From: Nocardia asiatica NBRC 100129
GTDB taxonomy: Bacteria; Actinomycetota; Actinomycetes; Mycobacteriales; Mycobacteriaceae
Length of the DNA stretch: 64,000 nt
Assembly (NCBI RefSeq): GCF_000308415.1
Contig: NZ_BAFS01000473.1
Location: 1 to 64,000, forward strand
Reading direction: 5' to 3'
The translations under genes and the position numbers were made by a program. The notes under the pieces were generated by a model. The model searched no databases and was not told the origin of the DNA. It saw only the letters and a list, made by a program, of their open reading frames with translations. Shown here one piece after another: positions 1 through 8,112 of this stretch (its first letter is position 1; every line of letters begins with the position of its first letter).

Positions 1-1
1 C

Positions 2-277
2 TTCGACGGCTGCTCGTTCATCAACGTGCTGCTCGAACTCGGTGCCGGTCATCCGGCCGGACAGGCCAGCATCGGGTACCTCGACAATATCCGTGCTATC
101 GTCCGCGACCGGGCCGAGGAGGCCGGACTGCGAAATGCGGATGATTTCGCCCGCTCCTGGCACATCCTGATGAAAGGCTCGATCATCTCCGCCGCCGAAG
201 GCGATCTCCAGGCGGCTCTGCGCGCCAAGCTCATGGCCCGAGCGCTCATCGAGCAGCACCGACCGGTCGAGCCGTAG
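2..277 (+). CDS. TetR-family regulator, C-terminal part (cut by window edge)
   Basis: This frame is open from the first bases of the window and ends in TAG. It encodes about 91 residues beginning FDGCSFINVLLELG, the conserved 'GC.F.N...E' segment that opens the ligand-binding C-terminal domain of many TetR repressors. The following residues (HP at about 17, RDRAEEAGL, a closing helix ending ALIEQHRPVEP) fit the last helices of that fold. The DNA-binding helix-turn-helix lies upstream, outside the window, so the effector and targets cannot be judged. The GTG at 26 is internal, not a start. Confidence 0.75.
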   Translation, partial: FDGCSFINVLLELGAGHPAGQASIGYLDNIRAIVRDRAEEAGLRNADDFARSWHILMKGSIISAAEGDLQAALRAKLMARALIEQHRPVEP

Positions 278-356
278 CGCCGCGCGCCTACACTGGAAAC
301 GGTTACCTGCCACCGGGTCGATGCCTTGTCCGAAACGAACCTCGACGGAGCAGCCC

Positions 357-1034
357 ATGTCCGGCCGACGCAACTCGCAGCAGTACAACGGAGTTCGGCG
401 TCCTGACGCGTTGCCCGAGGTGCGCTACCCCGCCCGGCCCACCATCGAAGCCCTGCTTCCCGCCATGATCGCGCGTCGGAGCAGCGCACCGGCCACCGAT
501 CCGGATCTCGTACACATCTGGGGTTTCACGGGCATCGGCGAGAACGACACCGGCAGCGCGGCAGGCTTCGCGGAGTTCTCGCCCGGCGGCACCGGCGCTA
601 CGGCCGGCTCTCCGATCCTCGACATCGCCGCGCGGATGATGGCCGGAATGTACGGGCGCCTCTGGGGATTCGGACTCGCCCATCGCGCGGCCGCGGACGC
701 GGTCGCTCACGGGATCGACAGCGACGCGGACGAGGCGGTCGCGCGACCCCCGTCCGGGTCGCCCGGACCATCCATCGCCGAAGAAGTCTGGGCGGCGAGC
801 ATATTCGACGCCCGCGGAAGAGAATTCACTCAGTTGCGCTACGTGCACCTGGCCGAGCTCGAGCCGATCACCTTCGACGGCGACACACTGGAGGGGCCCG
901 CCACCGTGCGCGATTGGATCGACCGCGTGGCGACCGGAGTCGTCTCGGCGCACGTGTGGGCCGCCGCTCTGGCCTTGGACGCGGACCGCAACGGAGCGAT
1001 TCTCGGCGAACTCGAGCGCCGACTGCTCGGATGA
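357..1034 (+). CDS. Conserved hypothetical protein, 225 residues
   Basis: I do not recognise the family. The ATG at 357 is preferred because ACGGAG stands six bases before it; an in-frame ATG at 321 has no comparable site. The protein begins MSGRRNSQQ, has no signal peptide or membrane segment, is rich in Ala, Gly and Asp, and contains a glycine-rich stretch (FSPGGTGATAG) around residue 80. Its C-terminal third is helical and acidic (WIDRVATGVVSAHVW, then LGELERRLLG). The gene converges with the kinase downstream, with only 17 bases between the stop codons. Codon use, with strong GC at third positions, supports a real gene. Confidence 0.6.
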   Translation: MSGRRNSQQYNGVRRPDALPEVRYPARPTIEALLPAMIARRSSAPATDPDLVHIWGFTGIGENDTGSAAGFAEFSPGGTGATAGSPILDIAARMMAGMYGRLWGFGLAHRAAADAVAHGIDSDADEAVARPPSGSPGPSIAEEVWAASIFDARGREFTQLRYVHLAELEPITFDGDTLEGPATVRDWIDRVATGVVSAHVWAAALALDADRNGAILGELERRLLG

Positions 1035-1051
1035 TCCGTGCTACCGGTTGC

Positions 1052-2554
1052 TCATGCCCGGGTCCTGGCACGTCGGTAGGCGAGCCAGCGACCGGTCGAA
1101 GGGGACAGCGCGCACGACAATCCCGTGAAGGCGAAAAGCAGTATCGTGCCGAAGAACACCGTATCCCTGGGGCTGTTTCCGCCCAGGCTGGCTCCGATCG
1201 CGATCAAGGCGAGCAGCGTGATGATCCCGGTGCCGGCAGCCACCGCGACGCGACCGGCGCGCTTGCCCGCGAAGAGCGCGGCGGCGCCGCCGATCAGCAG
1301 CAGTGACGCCGCGGAACTGATCGACATCGGCACGAGAAGGTCGAGCAGGACATCCCGCAGCGGTCGGCCGCGACCGGTGTCGCGCCACGCCGCCAGCTCA
1401 CGGATGCCCTGGACCACGATCACGGCGGACAGCAAACCGAAAGCGAGCGAGACGACGGCGGCCGTTCTGGCGACGGCGCCGGAAGGCCGCCGCGGATCGT
1501 GCACCGGAGTCGAGGGCTGCGAAGCCGGCCCGGGCATGGCGTGCCGGACCGGGTCCGGAGGCTGGTTCAGCAACGTCGGAGCCGAACGAGGCCACGGATC
1601 CACCGCCGTAACCGCATGGCCGGGCCGCTGATGCCCGGCCGTTCCGGCTGGAGTGGGTCGCCCGAAAGGTGCCTCGCCCCGCAGGGCGGCGGTGGCGGCT
1701 GCCGCGAAGTCGCCACAGCTGGCGAATCGTTCGTTCCGGTGCTTGGCCATCGCCCGTGCGATCACATCGTCGAGTGGCAGTGGCAATCCCGGACGGGTAT
1801 CGCTCAGCCGGGGCACCGGCTTGGCGAGGTGTCCTGCGACGATCTGACCAGGGTTGGTCGAGGGGAACGGCGGCTGCCCCGCCAGGAGGGTGAAGAGGGT
1901 GCAGCCGAGAGAGTACTGGTCGGCGCGGTGATCGACCGGCTCCCCGGACAGCTGCTCCGGTGACGCGTAGGCGAGCGTCGCGGTGAAGGTCCCGGTCGCG
2001 GTCAGCTTGGTGTCCGCGTCGAGCAGCCGCGCGATACCGAAATCGGTCAGTACGGCACGGGCTTCCCGGCCCGACTCCGGTTCGGCGATCAGGATGTTCG
2101 CCGGTTTGATGTCACGATGCAGCACGCCGCGGCCGTGCGCGTAGTCGAGCGCGTGCGCGGTATCCGTGACGACGCGCAGGACATATTCGGGGTGCGTGGT
2201 GCGCGGATCGAGCCGGGCCGCGTCCGTTCCGCGAATGTACTGCATCGAGATCCACAGGTGCCCGTCCTGCGTGCCGCGGTCATAGACGCCGACGATCCCC
2301 GGATGCTCCAAGCGCGCGACGACGTTGGCCTCCAGCTCGAACCGCCGGCGCAACTCCTCGTCCTCGGACACCGCGCGGTTGAGCAACTTGAGCGCGACCA
2401 GCCGCGGCAGCCGCGGATGCCTGGCCAGATAGACGGTGCCCATACCGCCTTCCCCGAGCACGCCCTCGATCACATAACCGGCGAACGACTCATGCTGCCT
2501 CAACAACCCCGTGGCCCCCTTCCCAACCGCGCCCACCCGGACCGAGGGCAGCAT
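1052..2554 (-). CDS. Membrane serine/threonine protein kinase (PknB type)
   Basis: An N-terminal eukaryotic-type kinase domain (about residues 25-290) has every key element: glycine loop LGEGGMGTV at about 33-41, the ATP-binding lysine in VALKLL at about 57, catalytic loop HRDIKPAN, metal-binding DFG in LTDFGIARL, and SPEQ at the end of the activation segment. A proline-rich linker follows. The C-terminal 150 residues hold four hydrophobic segments with only short loops between them, instead of the usual single helix plus PASTA or other sensor domain. It presumably phosphorylates Ser/Thr of cytosolic targets from the membrane; the signal is unknown. The ATG at 2554 is chosen, and an alternative lies at 2575. 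It diverges from the Bell/NLR-like pair that begins at 2706, so a functional link is possible but unproven. Confidence 0.9.
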   Translation of the reverse strand: MLPSVRVGAVGKGATGLLRQHESFAGYVIEGVLGEGGMGTVYLARHPRLPRLVALKLLNRAVSEDEELRRRFELEANVVARLEHPGIVGVYDRGTQDGHLWISMQYIRGTDAARLDPRTTHPEYVLRVVTDTAHALDYAHGRGVLHRDIKPANILIAEPESGREARAVLTDFGIARLLDADTKLTATGTFTATLAYASPEQLSGEPVDHRADQYSLGCTLFTLLAGQPPFPSTNPGQIVAGHLAKPVPRLSDTRPGLPLPLDDVIARAMAKHRNERFASCGDFAAAATAALRGEAPFGRPTPAGTAGHQRPGHAVTAVDPWPRSAPTLLNQPPDPVRHAMPGPASQPSTPVHDPRRPSGAVARTAAVVSLAFGLLSAVIVVQGIRELAAWRDTGRGRPLRDVLLDLLVPMSISSAASLLLIGGAAALFAGKRAGRVAVAAGTGIITLLALIAIGASLGGNSPRDTVFFGTILLFAFTGLSCALSPSTGRWLAYRRARTRA

Positions 2555-2705
2555 AACGCCGCCGCCGGAACACATCCCGCCCGGAGCGCGCGGCAGCGTG
2601 TCAGAGGCGTTCGCTGACTCAACGGGTCACCGGAAATGGTTCGCTTGCCATGACCGTGCACACTTGATCTACTCGTCCGAGTCGCCGCAGAGGGGGGAGG
2701 TTCGA

Positions 2706-3185
2706 ATGGAGCCGGGCCACGTTGTCGCCACCGCGGTCGCGCTCGGCGCCGCCGCCGGTCTCACCGATACCGCCGAGCGATCGGTGACCGACGCGTATGC
2801 GGCGTTGCAGGGGCTGCTCTTCCGCCGCTATCGCGATGTGGACTCGAGGCAGGTGGAGGCGGACCCGGACGGCGCCGCCGGACGGGCAGCCCTCGCGGGC
2901 GCACTGGATGCGCACGGCGCTGCCGAGGATGACGAATTGCTCGCCGTGGCAACTCAACTCATCTCTGCGGCAGTGCGGGCGGACGTGCGGGCCGCCGGGG
3001 TCGATCTGAAGAGGGTGGAGGCTGCCGCGTTGCGGATCAGCCGCGTCACGGCGACCGGCACCGGTGTACGGGTGCACGGCGGACGGTTCAGTGGTGACAT
3101 CCACATAGAGGACATCGACGCGGGGGCCGGTGACTCGTCACACCCCGGCCGAGCGCGGCGGCCTCGACCGACGCCCCCGCGCTGA
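2706..3185 (+). CDS. Small Bell-like helical protein with C-terminal amyloid-type motif, NLR partner
   Basis: The start is an ATG behind a strong GGGGGAGG ribosome site. The 160-residue product opens with a hydrophobic Ala/Gly-rich helix (VVATAVALGAAAGLTD), then VTDAYAALQGLLFRRY and two acidic helical stretches (DGAAGRAALAGALDAHG, DDELLAVATQLISAAV). This is the pattern of small actinobacterial proteins encoded next to, or fused with, NB-ARC/TPR proteins. Near the C-terminus lies VRVHGGRFSGDIHIED, a short Gly/Val/His beta-strand motif like the bacterial amyloid signalling sequences at the ends of Bell-domain proteins. The stop TGA (3183-3185) overlaps a CTG in the frame of the NB-ARC gene (CTGA). 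The last 18 residues are Arg/Pro-rich and look unconstrained. Function is inferred, not shown. Confidence 0.7.
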   Translation: MEPGHVVATAVALGAAAGLTDTAERSVTDAYAALQGLLFRRYRDVDSRQVEADPDGAAGRAALAGALDAHGAAEDDELLAVATQLISAAVRADVRAAGVDLKRVEAAALRISRVTATGTGVRVHGGRFSGDIHIEDIDAGAGDSSHPGRARRPRPTPPR

Positions 3186-3247
3186 CCTCCTATATCGTCA
3201 CTCAGCTCTCCGACGTCCACGCCCGCGACATCTATGTCACCGCAGGC

Positions 3248-6172
3248 GTGCCCGTGCCGTCTCCGGCTACGAGCTTGGTGGTCGTGGGCCGGATCCCCCG
3301 GGAGCCACCACGATTCGTCGTCCGCGATGAGCTGGCACGTCTGCGTCGAGCACTGGAGCCGCCCGCGGCAGCCGTCGTCGTCACCGGACTGCGCGGTGCG
3401 GGCAAGACCCACTTGGCGGCCGCGCACGCACGCTCGCTGTTCGATTCCGGCCGAGGTCTGGTGGGCTGGGTCAATGCCGAAACTCCGGACAGCACGCTGT
3501 CCGGACTCGCCGATATCGCCGAGCGGCTGGGCGTCGCCGACCGCGACGGCGATTCGGCGGTGTCGGCCCGGCGATTACGCGACCACCTGTCCGGTGGCAC
3601 CGTCGCGGCGCTCTTGGTGTTCGACAACGCCACCGATGCCGACCACCTCCGGGACCTACTGCCGACCGGTGGCCGCGCGCGCATCCTGATCACCAGCGTC
3701 GACCGGTCCTTCGCAGCCTTCGGCGAGGCGGTCGACGTCACCTGTTTCACTCGCCCGGAATCGGTGCGCTTTCTGGCCGACTCGACCGGCCTCGGCGACG
3801 ACGGCGACGCCGAACAGGTTGCCGAGGACCTCGGCGACCTCCCGCTGGCCCTGTCCGCCGCAGCGGCGACGATGGTCGGCCGCCGCCTCGGCTACGCGCA
3901 GTACCGGCAGCTGCTGCACGACAGCCCACTGCCGACCGCTCTGCGGCGCACCGCGGGTCACGACTACCCGCGGTCGGTCGTCCAGGCGATCTCGCTGTGC
4001 GTCGAAACAACCGAGGGCGTCACCGGCGATTACGAACTCGCGGCCGACGTCGCCTGGCTGCTGGGCGCGATGGCCATGCTCTCGCCAGGTGGTGTGCACC
4101 GATCCTTGTTCGCCACCAGCCCCAGGAGGGTCGACGAGGCACTGGAACGATGTGTCGCCGGTTCCCTGCTGTCCTGGTCGACTTCCGGCGAGGCGCTGAT
4201 CATGCACCGGCTCGTGGGCCGCGTGCTGCGCGAACGCGGTTCGATTACGCAGCCGATCAGCTTGTTCCGGCGAGCCGCCCGGGCATTCCGCGATCGGACT
4301 CCTGCCGCCCGGTCCACGGCCGACCTCGTCCGGTCCGCGCTCGCCATCATCATGCGCAATACGTTCCCGCCGTCGCAGGCATGGGCGCGCCGACAGGACG
4401 GCGCGCACCTGGTCGATCAGATAGACGCGCTCTGGGACACCGGAATGGTGCACGGCAGCACCAGGAAACACGCCGTGGCGATGATCGCCGTGCGCAGATG
4501 GGCCGTCGAGCAGCTGATCGAGTCCGCCGACACCGCCAGAGCGCTGACCCTCGCGCAGGACGTCGTCGTCGCCAGCGAGCAGATCCTCGGCGGCGGGCAT
4601 CCCGATACGTACACTGCCCGCACCCTGCTGGCCCGGGCCTACTCGGCCCGTGGTCGGCTCGACGAAGCCGCCACCCGGCTGGAGGCGGACTTGGCCGACG
4701 CCGTGCGGATTTTCGGACCCGCCAATCCCGTCACACTGGTCCTGCGTTTTCATCTGGCGGACACATACACCCAGGCGGGGCGCCTGGACACGTCCTCGGC
4801 CCTGCACACCGAGAACATCGCGCACAGCCGGCGAGTATTCGGTCCGGACGCGCACGAGACCCTCAACTTCCGCAGCGGGCTCGCTCAGGTCCACCTGTCG
4901 GCCGGAAATCTCGCCGACGCGATCGCCGTGTTCGAAGATCTCTTGCCCGTCTACCTTCGGGTACTCGGTGCCGATCACGTCGATTCCTTCTTCTGCCTGC
5001 ACAAACTAGCTCGCGCGTACGGGGCGGCGGGACGCACCGACAGGGCCGTCCCGCTCCTGCGCGAGAACCTCGATGACGCCATGCGGATCTTCGGAGCTGA
5101 TCATCCGGTCACCCTGGCCTGCCGCAACAACCTCGCCGAGATCTACGAAGCCGTCGGCCGGGCCGAGGATGCCGTCCGCCTCGGCGAAGCGAACCTCGTC
5201 GAGCGGTTGCGGGTGCTCGGGCCGGAACACCCGGACACTCTCATAACCCGCCACAACCTCGCCTGCGCCTTGCATACGGCCGGGCGGCTCGCGGACGCCA
5301 TCGCGCTTTTCGAGGCGAACGTCGCCGACTTCCACCGGATACTCGGCCCCGACCACCCCATCACCTCGCTCACTCAGGGCGGGCTCGCCATCGCCTACAG
5401 TGCGACCGGACGCCGGGACGAGGCGATCGCCATCCAGGAAGCCGCCCTGCGGGATCGCCTTCGAATTCTCGGTCCCGACCATCCCGACACCCTCAAGGCG
5501 CGCAACAATTTCGCCGACGCTCTGGCAATGCGGGAACCGGGACGAGCCATTCCATTGCTGGAGACCAACGTCTCCGCCAGTGCGCGAGTACTCGGTCTCG
5601 ACCACCCCGACACTCTGAGCTACCGGCACAATCTCGCCGCCGCCTATCACGCGGCAGGCCGCATCGATGACGCCCTGGTCAACTACCAGGCCACGCTGAC
5701 CGACCGGCTGCGCATCCTCGGACCGGACCACCACGCCACCCTCGCCTCTCGTGACAGCCTCGCGGCCGCGTACCGGTCGGCCGGAGACCTCGACACCGCG
5801 ATCGACTTGTCGAAGGCGAATCTCGCCGAGTACCACCGCGCCCTTCCCGGATATCCACGGCTCCGGAGCACCCGCACCACACTGGCCGACACGCTGCGAG
5901 ACGCGGGACGATTCGAGGAAGCCATTCCCCTGTACCAGGCGAACATCGACCAGCAGGAGGTCGGCCCCGACGACCCCCTCACCGCGCGTTCGGTCGACGG
6001 ACTCGCGCTCGCCTACCACGCGGCAGGCCGATTCGAGGAGACCGTCCGACTCTTCGAGGCGGTATTCGACCGTGTCATCCAGGCTCTCGGCAGCGACCAT
6101 CCGCTGGCTGACGAGGTGCGCGACCATCTCGCCGCGGCGCGGCGAACAGCCGAGAACCATAGGCTCGAATAA
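3248..6172 (+). CDS. NB-ARC/TPR STAND NTPase (NLR-like signalling protein)
   Basis: From the GTG at 3248 the protein has 974 residues: an NB-ARC ATPase (Walker A GLRGAGKT at about 47-54, Walker B-like LLVFDN near 120, ILITSVDR sensor near 140), a winged-helix region to about 330, then from about 445 to the end roughly 13 kinesin-light-chain-type TPRs of about 42 residues with the signature LGxDHPDTLxxRxNLAxAY. STAND proteins of this kind are ATP-driven switches whose repeats sense a ligand or partner. The GTG has no good ribosome site. The frame is open back to 3134 and encodes SDVHARDIYVTAG just before it, a motif matching the upstream gene's C-terminus. I therefore suspect the true N-terminus lies at CTG 3182, overlapping the upstream stop, or that the two genes are joined by a frameshift. 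Confidence 0.9.
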   Translation: MPVPSPATSLVVVGRIPREPPRFVVRDELARLRRALEPPAAAVVVTGLRGAGKTHLAAAHARSLFDSGRGLVGWVNAETPDSTLSGLADIAERLGVADRDGDSAVSARRLRDHLSGGTVAALLVFDNATDADHLRDLLPTGGRARILITSVDRSFAAFGEAVDVTCFTRPESVRFLADSTGLGDDGDAEQVAEDLGDLPLALSAAAATMVGRRLGYAQYRQLLHDSPLPTALRRTAGHDYPRSVVQAISLCVETTEGVTGDYELAADVAWLLGAMAMLSPGGVHRSLFATSPRRVDEALERCVAGSLLSWSTSGEALIMHRLVGRVLRERGSITQPISLFRRAARAFRDRTPAARSTADLVRSALAIIMRNTFPPSQAWARRQDGAHLVDQIDALWDTGMVHGSTRKHAVAMIAVRRWAVEQLIESADTARALTLAQDVVVASEQILGGGHPDTYTARTLLARAYSARGRLDEAATRLEADLADAVRIFGPANPVTLVLRFHLADTYTQAGRLDTSSALHTENIAHSRRVFGPDAHETLNFRSGLAQVHLSAGNLADAIAVFEDLLPVYLRVLGADHVDSFFCLHKLARAYGAAGRTDRAVPLLRENLDDAMRIFGADHPVTLACRNNLAEIYEAVGRAEDAVRLGEANLVERLRVLGPEHPDTLITRHNLACALHTAGRLADAIALFEANVADFHRILGPDHPITSLTQGGLAIAYSATGRRDEAIAIQEAALRDRLRILGPDHPDTLKARNNFADALAMREPGRAIPLLETNVSASARVLGLDHPDTLSYRHNLAAAYHAAGRIDDALVNYQATLTDRLRILGPDHHATLASRDSLAAAYRSAGDLDTAIDLSKANLAEYHRALPGYPRLRSTRTTLADTLRDAGRFEEAIPLYQANIDQQEVGPDDPLTARSVDGLALAYHAAGRFEETVRLFEAVFDRVIQALGSDHPLADEVRDHLAAARRTAENHRLE

Positions 6173-6237
6173 AGCAGATTCGGGTCATACATCGACCAAT
6201 AGCAGGCAGGTTGCACCATTTCCGGTCACTGCTCAGC

Positions 6238-6282
6238 ACGCCGAAGGAGCCGCCCATGAAATAGGAACGGCCCCTTCGGTGT
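6238..6282. terminator. Bidirectional hairpin between convergent genes
   Basis: Arms 6238-6252 and 6268-6282 pair over 15 bases with one wobble and one mismatch, around the core CCGAAGG/CCTTCGG. It lies between the NB-ARC/TPR stop (6172) and the TIG protein stop (6346), where both transcripts must end. No U-tract is visible, as is common in actinobacteria. Confidence 0.6.
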
Positions 6283-6345
6283 CGGAAATGTCATCCCCAC
6301 TACGAAGCACGATTTCGCAGGATGCGACTCGTGCGGATGCGGCCG

Positions 6346-7083
6346 TCAGGCGTAGGTGAAGAAGAGCCCGCTGGTGATACCACCCGGAGCGGTGACCGTG
6401 ATCGGCGCCGGACCGAAGCCCACCGGGGTGACCGCGGTGATCTGCGTATCGGAATTCACCGTGAACGAAACCGCCGGAAGGAAACCGAAGAACACACCGG
6501 TGGCGCCGGTGAAGCCGGTGCCGGTGATCGTGACCACGGTACCGCCGGTCACCGGACCGGTATTCGGGGTGACCGAGACCAGCGTCGGAACCGACACGTA
6601 CGTGTACGGAACTCCCGGGCTCGTACCGACCGGAGTGGTGACCGTGACCGGCACGGTGCCCGTTCCGGGTGGGGCGATCGCGATGATCAACGTGCTGGAC
6701 ACCCCCACGAAGAAGGTGGCCGGGGTGGCGCCGAAGTTCACCGCGGTGACTCCGCTGAAGCCGGTGCCGATCAGCGTGACCAGATTTCCACCGGTCGCGG
6801 GACCGAAATTGGGAATGATCGAAGCCACGACCGGAGGCGTCACGACATAGGTGTAGGGAAAACCGTTACTCGTCCCGCCCGCGTTCGAGACGGTGATATT
6901 CACCGTGCCGACCCCCGGCGGGGCGATGGCCGTGATCTGCGTATCGGAGTCCAGTGTGAAAGTAGTTGCGGTGCCCCCGAATCGCACTGTGGTCGGACCG
7001 GTGAATCCGGTGCCGGTGATGACCACGCTGTTGCCTCCTGAAGTCGGACCCGTGGTCGGCGATACAGAACTGATAGTAGGCAT
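6346..7083 (-). CDS. IPT/TIG-repeat protein, three tandem domains
   Basis: The 245-residue product is almost wholly three immunoglobulin-like IPT/TIG repeats of about 80 residues. Each starts with a phrase like ISSVSPTTGPTSGG or VSVTPNTGPVTGG, followed by VTITGTGFTG, a phenylalanine-glycine strand, then ITAIAPPG and GTVNITV, and ends in PYTYV or FFTYA. The ATG at 7083 is chosen because GGAGG stands seven bases upstream. From that start there is no signal peptide, lipobox or anchor, although TIG repeats usually occur in secreted or surface proteins. The composition is very rich in Thr, Gly, Val and Pro, with almost no Lys or Arg and no Cys. The role is unknown: perhaps a scaffold or a leaderless exported protein. 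It stands alone, convergent with the NLR-like gene. Confidence 0.85.
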   Translation of the reverse strand: MPTISSVSPTTGPTSGGNSVVITGTGFTGPTTVRFGGTATTFTLDSDTQITAIAPPGVGTVNITVSNAGGTSNGFPYTYVVTPPVVASIIPNFGPATGGNLVTLIGTGFSGVTAVNFGATPATFFVGVSSTLIIAIAPPGTGTVPVTVTTPVGTSPGVPYTYVSVPTLVSVTPNTGPVTGGTVVTITGTGFTGATGVFFGFLPAVSFTVNSDTQITAVTPVGFGPAPITVTAPGGITSGLFFTYA

Positions 7084-7318
7084 GGCATTGCCTCCTTGAT
7101 TACTGATTACCTGCACCGGGGGGTGCGCGACCTGGTGGTAGCCCGGCTGTAACCATTAAGGACTTCGAAGCCATACCCGGACAATGGAAACCAAGATCCG
7201 TTTTTGTCCGTTTTACGAATGGATCGACCGCTCCGCCAAGGTATCGATGAGCACCGCATCGACGATTCGGCGTACGGGAGAACCGCCCGGCAATCGAATC
7301 ATCGGTCGGCGGACCGGT

Positions 7319-7771
7319 TCACACCGCGATCAAGTCGATCACGAAGACGAGCGTCTCCCCCGGCCGGATGGTGCCCGCGGCGCCTCGGTCACCGTAGGCG
7401 AGCCGGGGCGGGATGATCAGTTGCCTGCGACCGCCGACTCGCATTCCTCGCACACCCACGTCCCAACCTTCGATGACCTGCCCGGCGCCCAGTGTGAATG
7501 CGAACGGCCGGCCGCGCTCCCAGCTCGAATCGAACTCCGTTCCGGTGGAGAACGTGACGCCCACGTAGTGTACTTCGACGAAGTCGCCCCGTTCGGCCTG
7601 CGGACCGTCGCCGTCCCAGATCTCCACGATCGCCAACTCGCTCGGCGGCGCACCTGCGGGGATCTCGATCTCCGGCTTCCCCCGGTTCACGACGCCGGTC
7701 TTGCCGGGACGACCCGTGAGCCGGGTGATCCACCGCTGCCAGGGCTTCTGTTCGGACTCTTCGTCGGACAC
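7319..7771 (-). CDS. FKBP-type peptidyl-prolyl cis-trans isomerase
   Basis: The last 95 residues are a complete FKBP domain: GDFVEVHYVG, TGTEFDSSWERGRPFAF, GAGQVIEGWDVGVRGM, GGRRQLIIPPRLAYG and ending LVFVIDLIAV. The family catalyses cis-trans isomerisation of prolyl peptide bonds and acts in protein folding. The conserved aromatic and Asp residues of the active site (Y, F, D, the GWD tryptophan, the final Y) are present. The GTG at 7771 (VSDEESEQK) is taken as start, giving 150 residues with a short charged N-terminus and no signal peptide, so a cytoplasmic enzyme is expected; the frame is open a further 33 codons upstream. No functional partner is evident next to it. Confidence 0.9.
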   Translation of the reverse strand: MSDEESEQKPWQRWITRLTGRPGKTGVVNRGKPEIEIPAGAPPSELAIVEIWDGDGPQAERGDFVEVHYVGVTFSTGTEFDSSWERGRPFAFTLGAGQVIEGWDVGVRGMRVGGRRQLIIPPRLAYGDRGAAGTIRPGETLVFVIDLIAV

Positions 7772-8112
7772 CGCAACATCATCCCCGAAATGCTCTGCGC
7801 TCGTGCGACTACTGGCCCACCCACACCGGTGTCGCGGCGCTTCTTCTGACCACGATGGCAACTCGCGCACGCCGCCGCGAAGCGAACTTCGCCGGGTCAG
7901 GATCCCGACAGATCCGCCGACAAGTCCCGTGAAGGATCTCCGGGTCGGTCGAATCGGCCCTCAGCAGGTCGAGCACTTCCGGCACGCGTCCGCCGTCGTA
8001 GACGAGAGCTTCGGCGCGGGGCGCGCACGGCCCGCACGAGCGGCGCGAAGCAGTCGCCGATCTGCCAATGCGGATCACCGCGGTGGAAGATGTCAGCGAG
8101 GCGGATGCGGAG
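7772..8112. other. Region without a clear gene; possible decayed ORF on minus strand
   Basis: On the minus strand one frame (8078 down to 7809) gives 89 residues with a protein-like stretch, DGGRVPEVLDLLRADSTDPE, followed by CRRICRDPDPAKFASRRR. Just upstream the neighbouring frame reads FHRGDPHWQIGDCFAPLV, also protein-like. This suggests a frameshifted remnant, but I cannot name a family. No strong ribosome site is visible. Confidence 0.3.

Noticed and set aside
3656..5002. Long minus-strand open frame (448 codons) inside the NB-ARC/TPR gene
   Set aside because: It is the antisense of the TPR region, has no ribosome site and shows no family motif. Long antisense frames are expected at this GC content.
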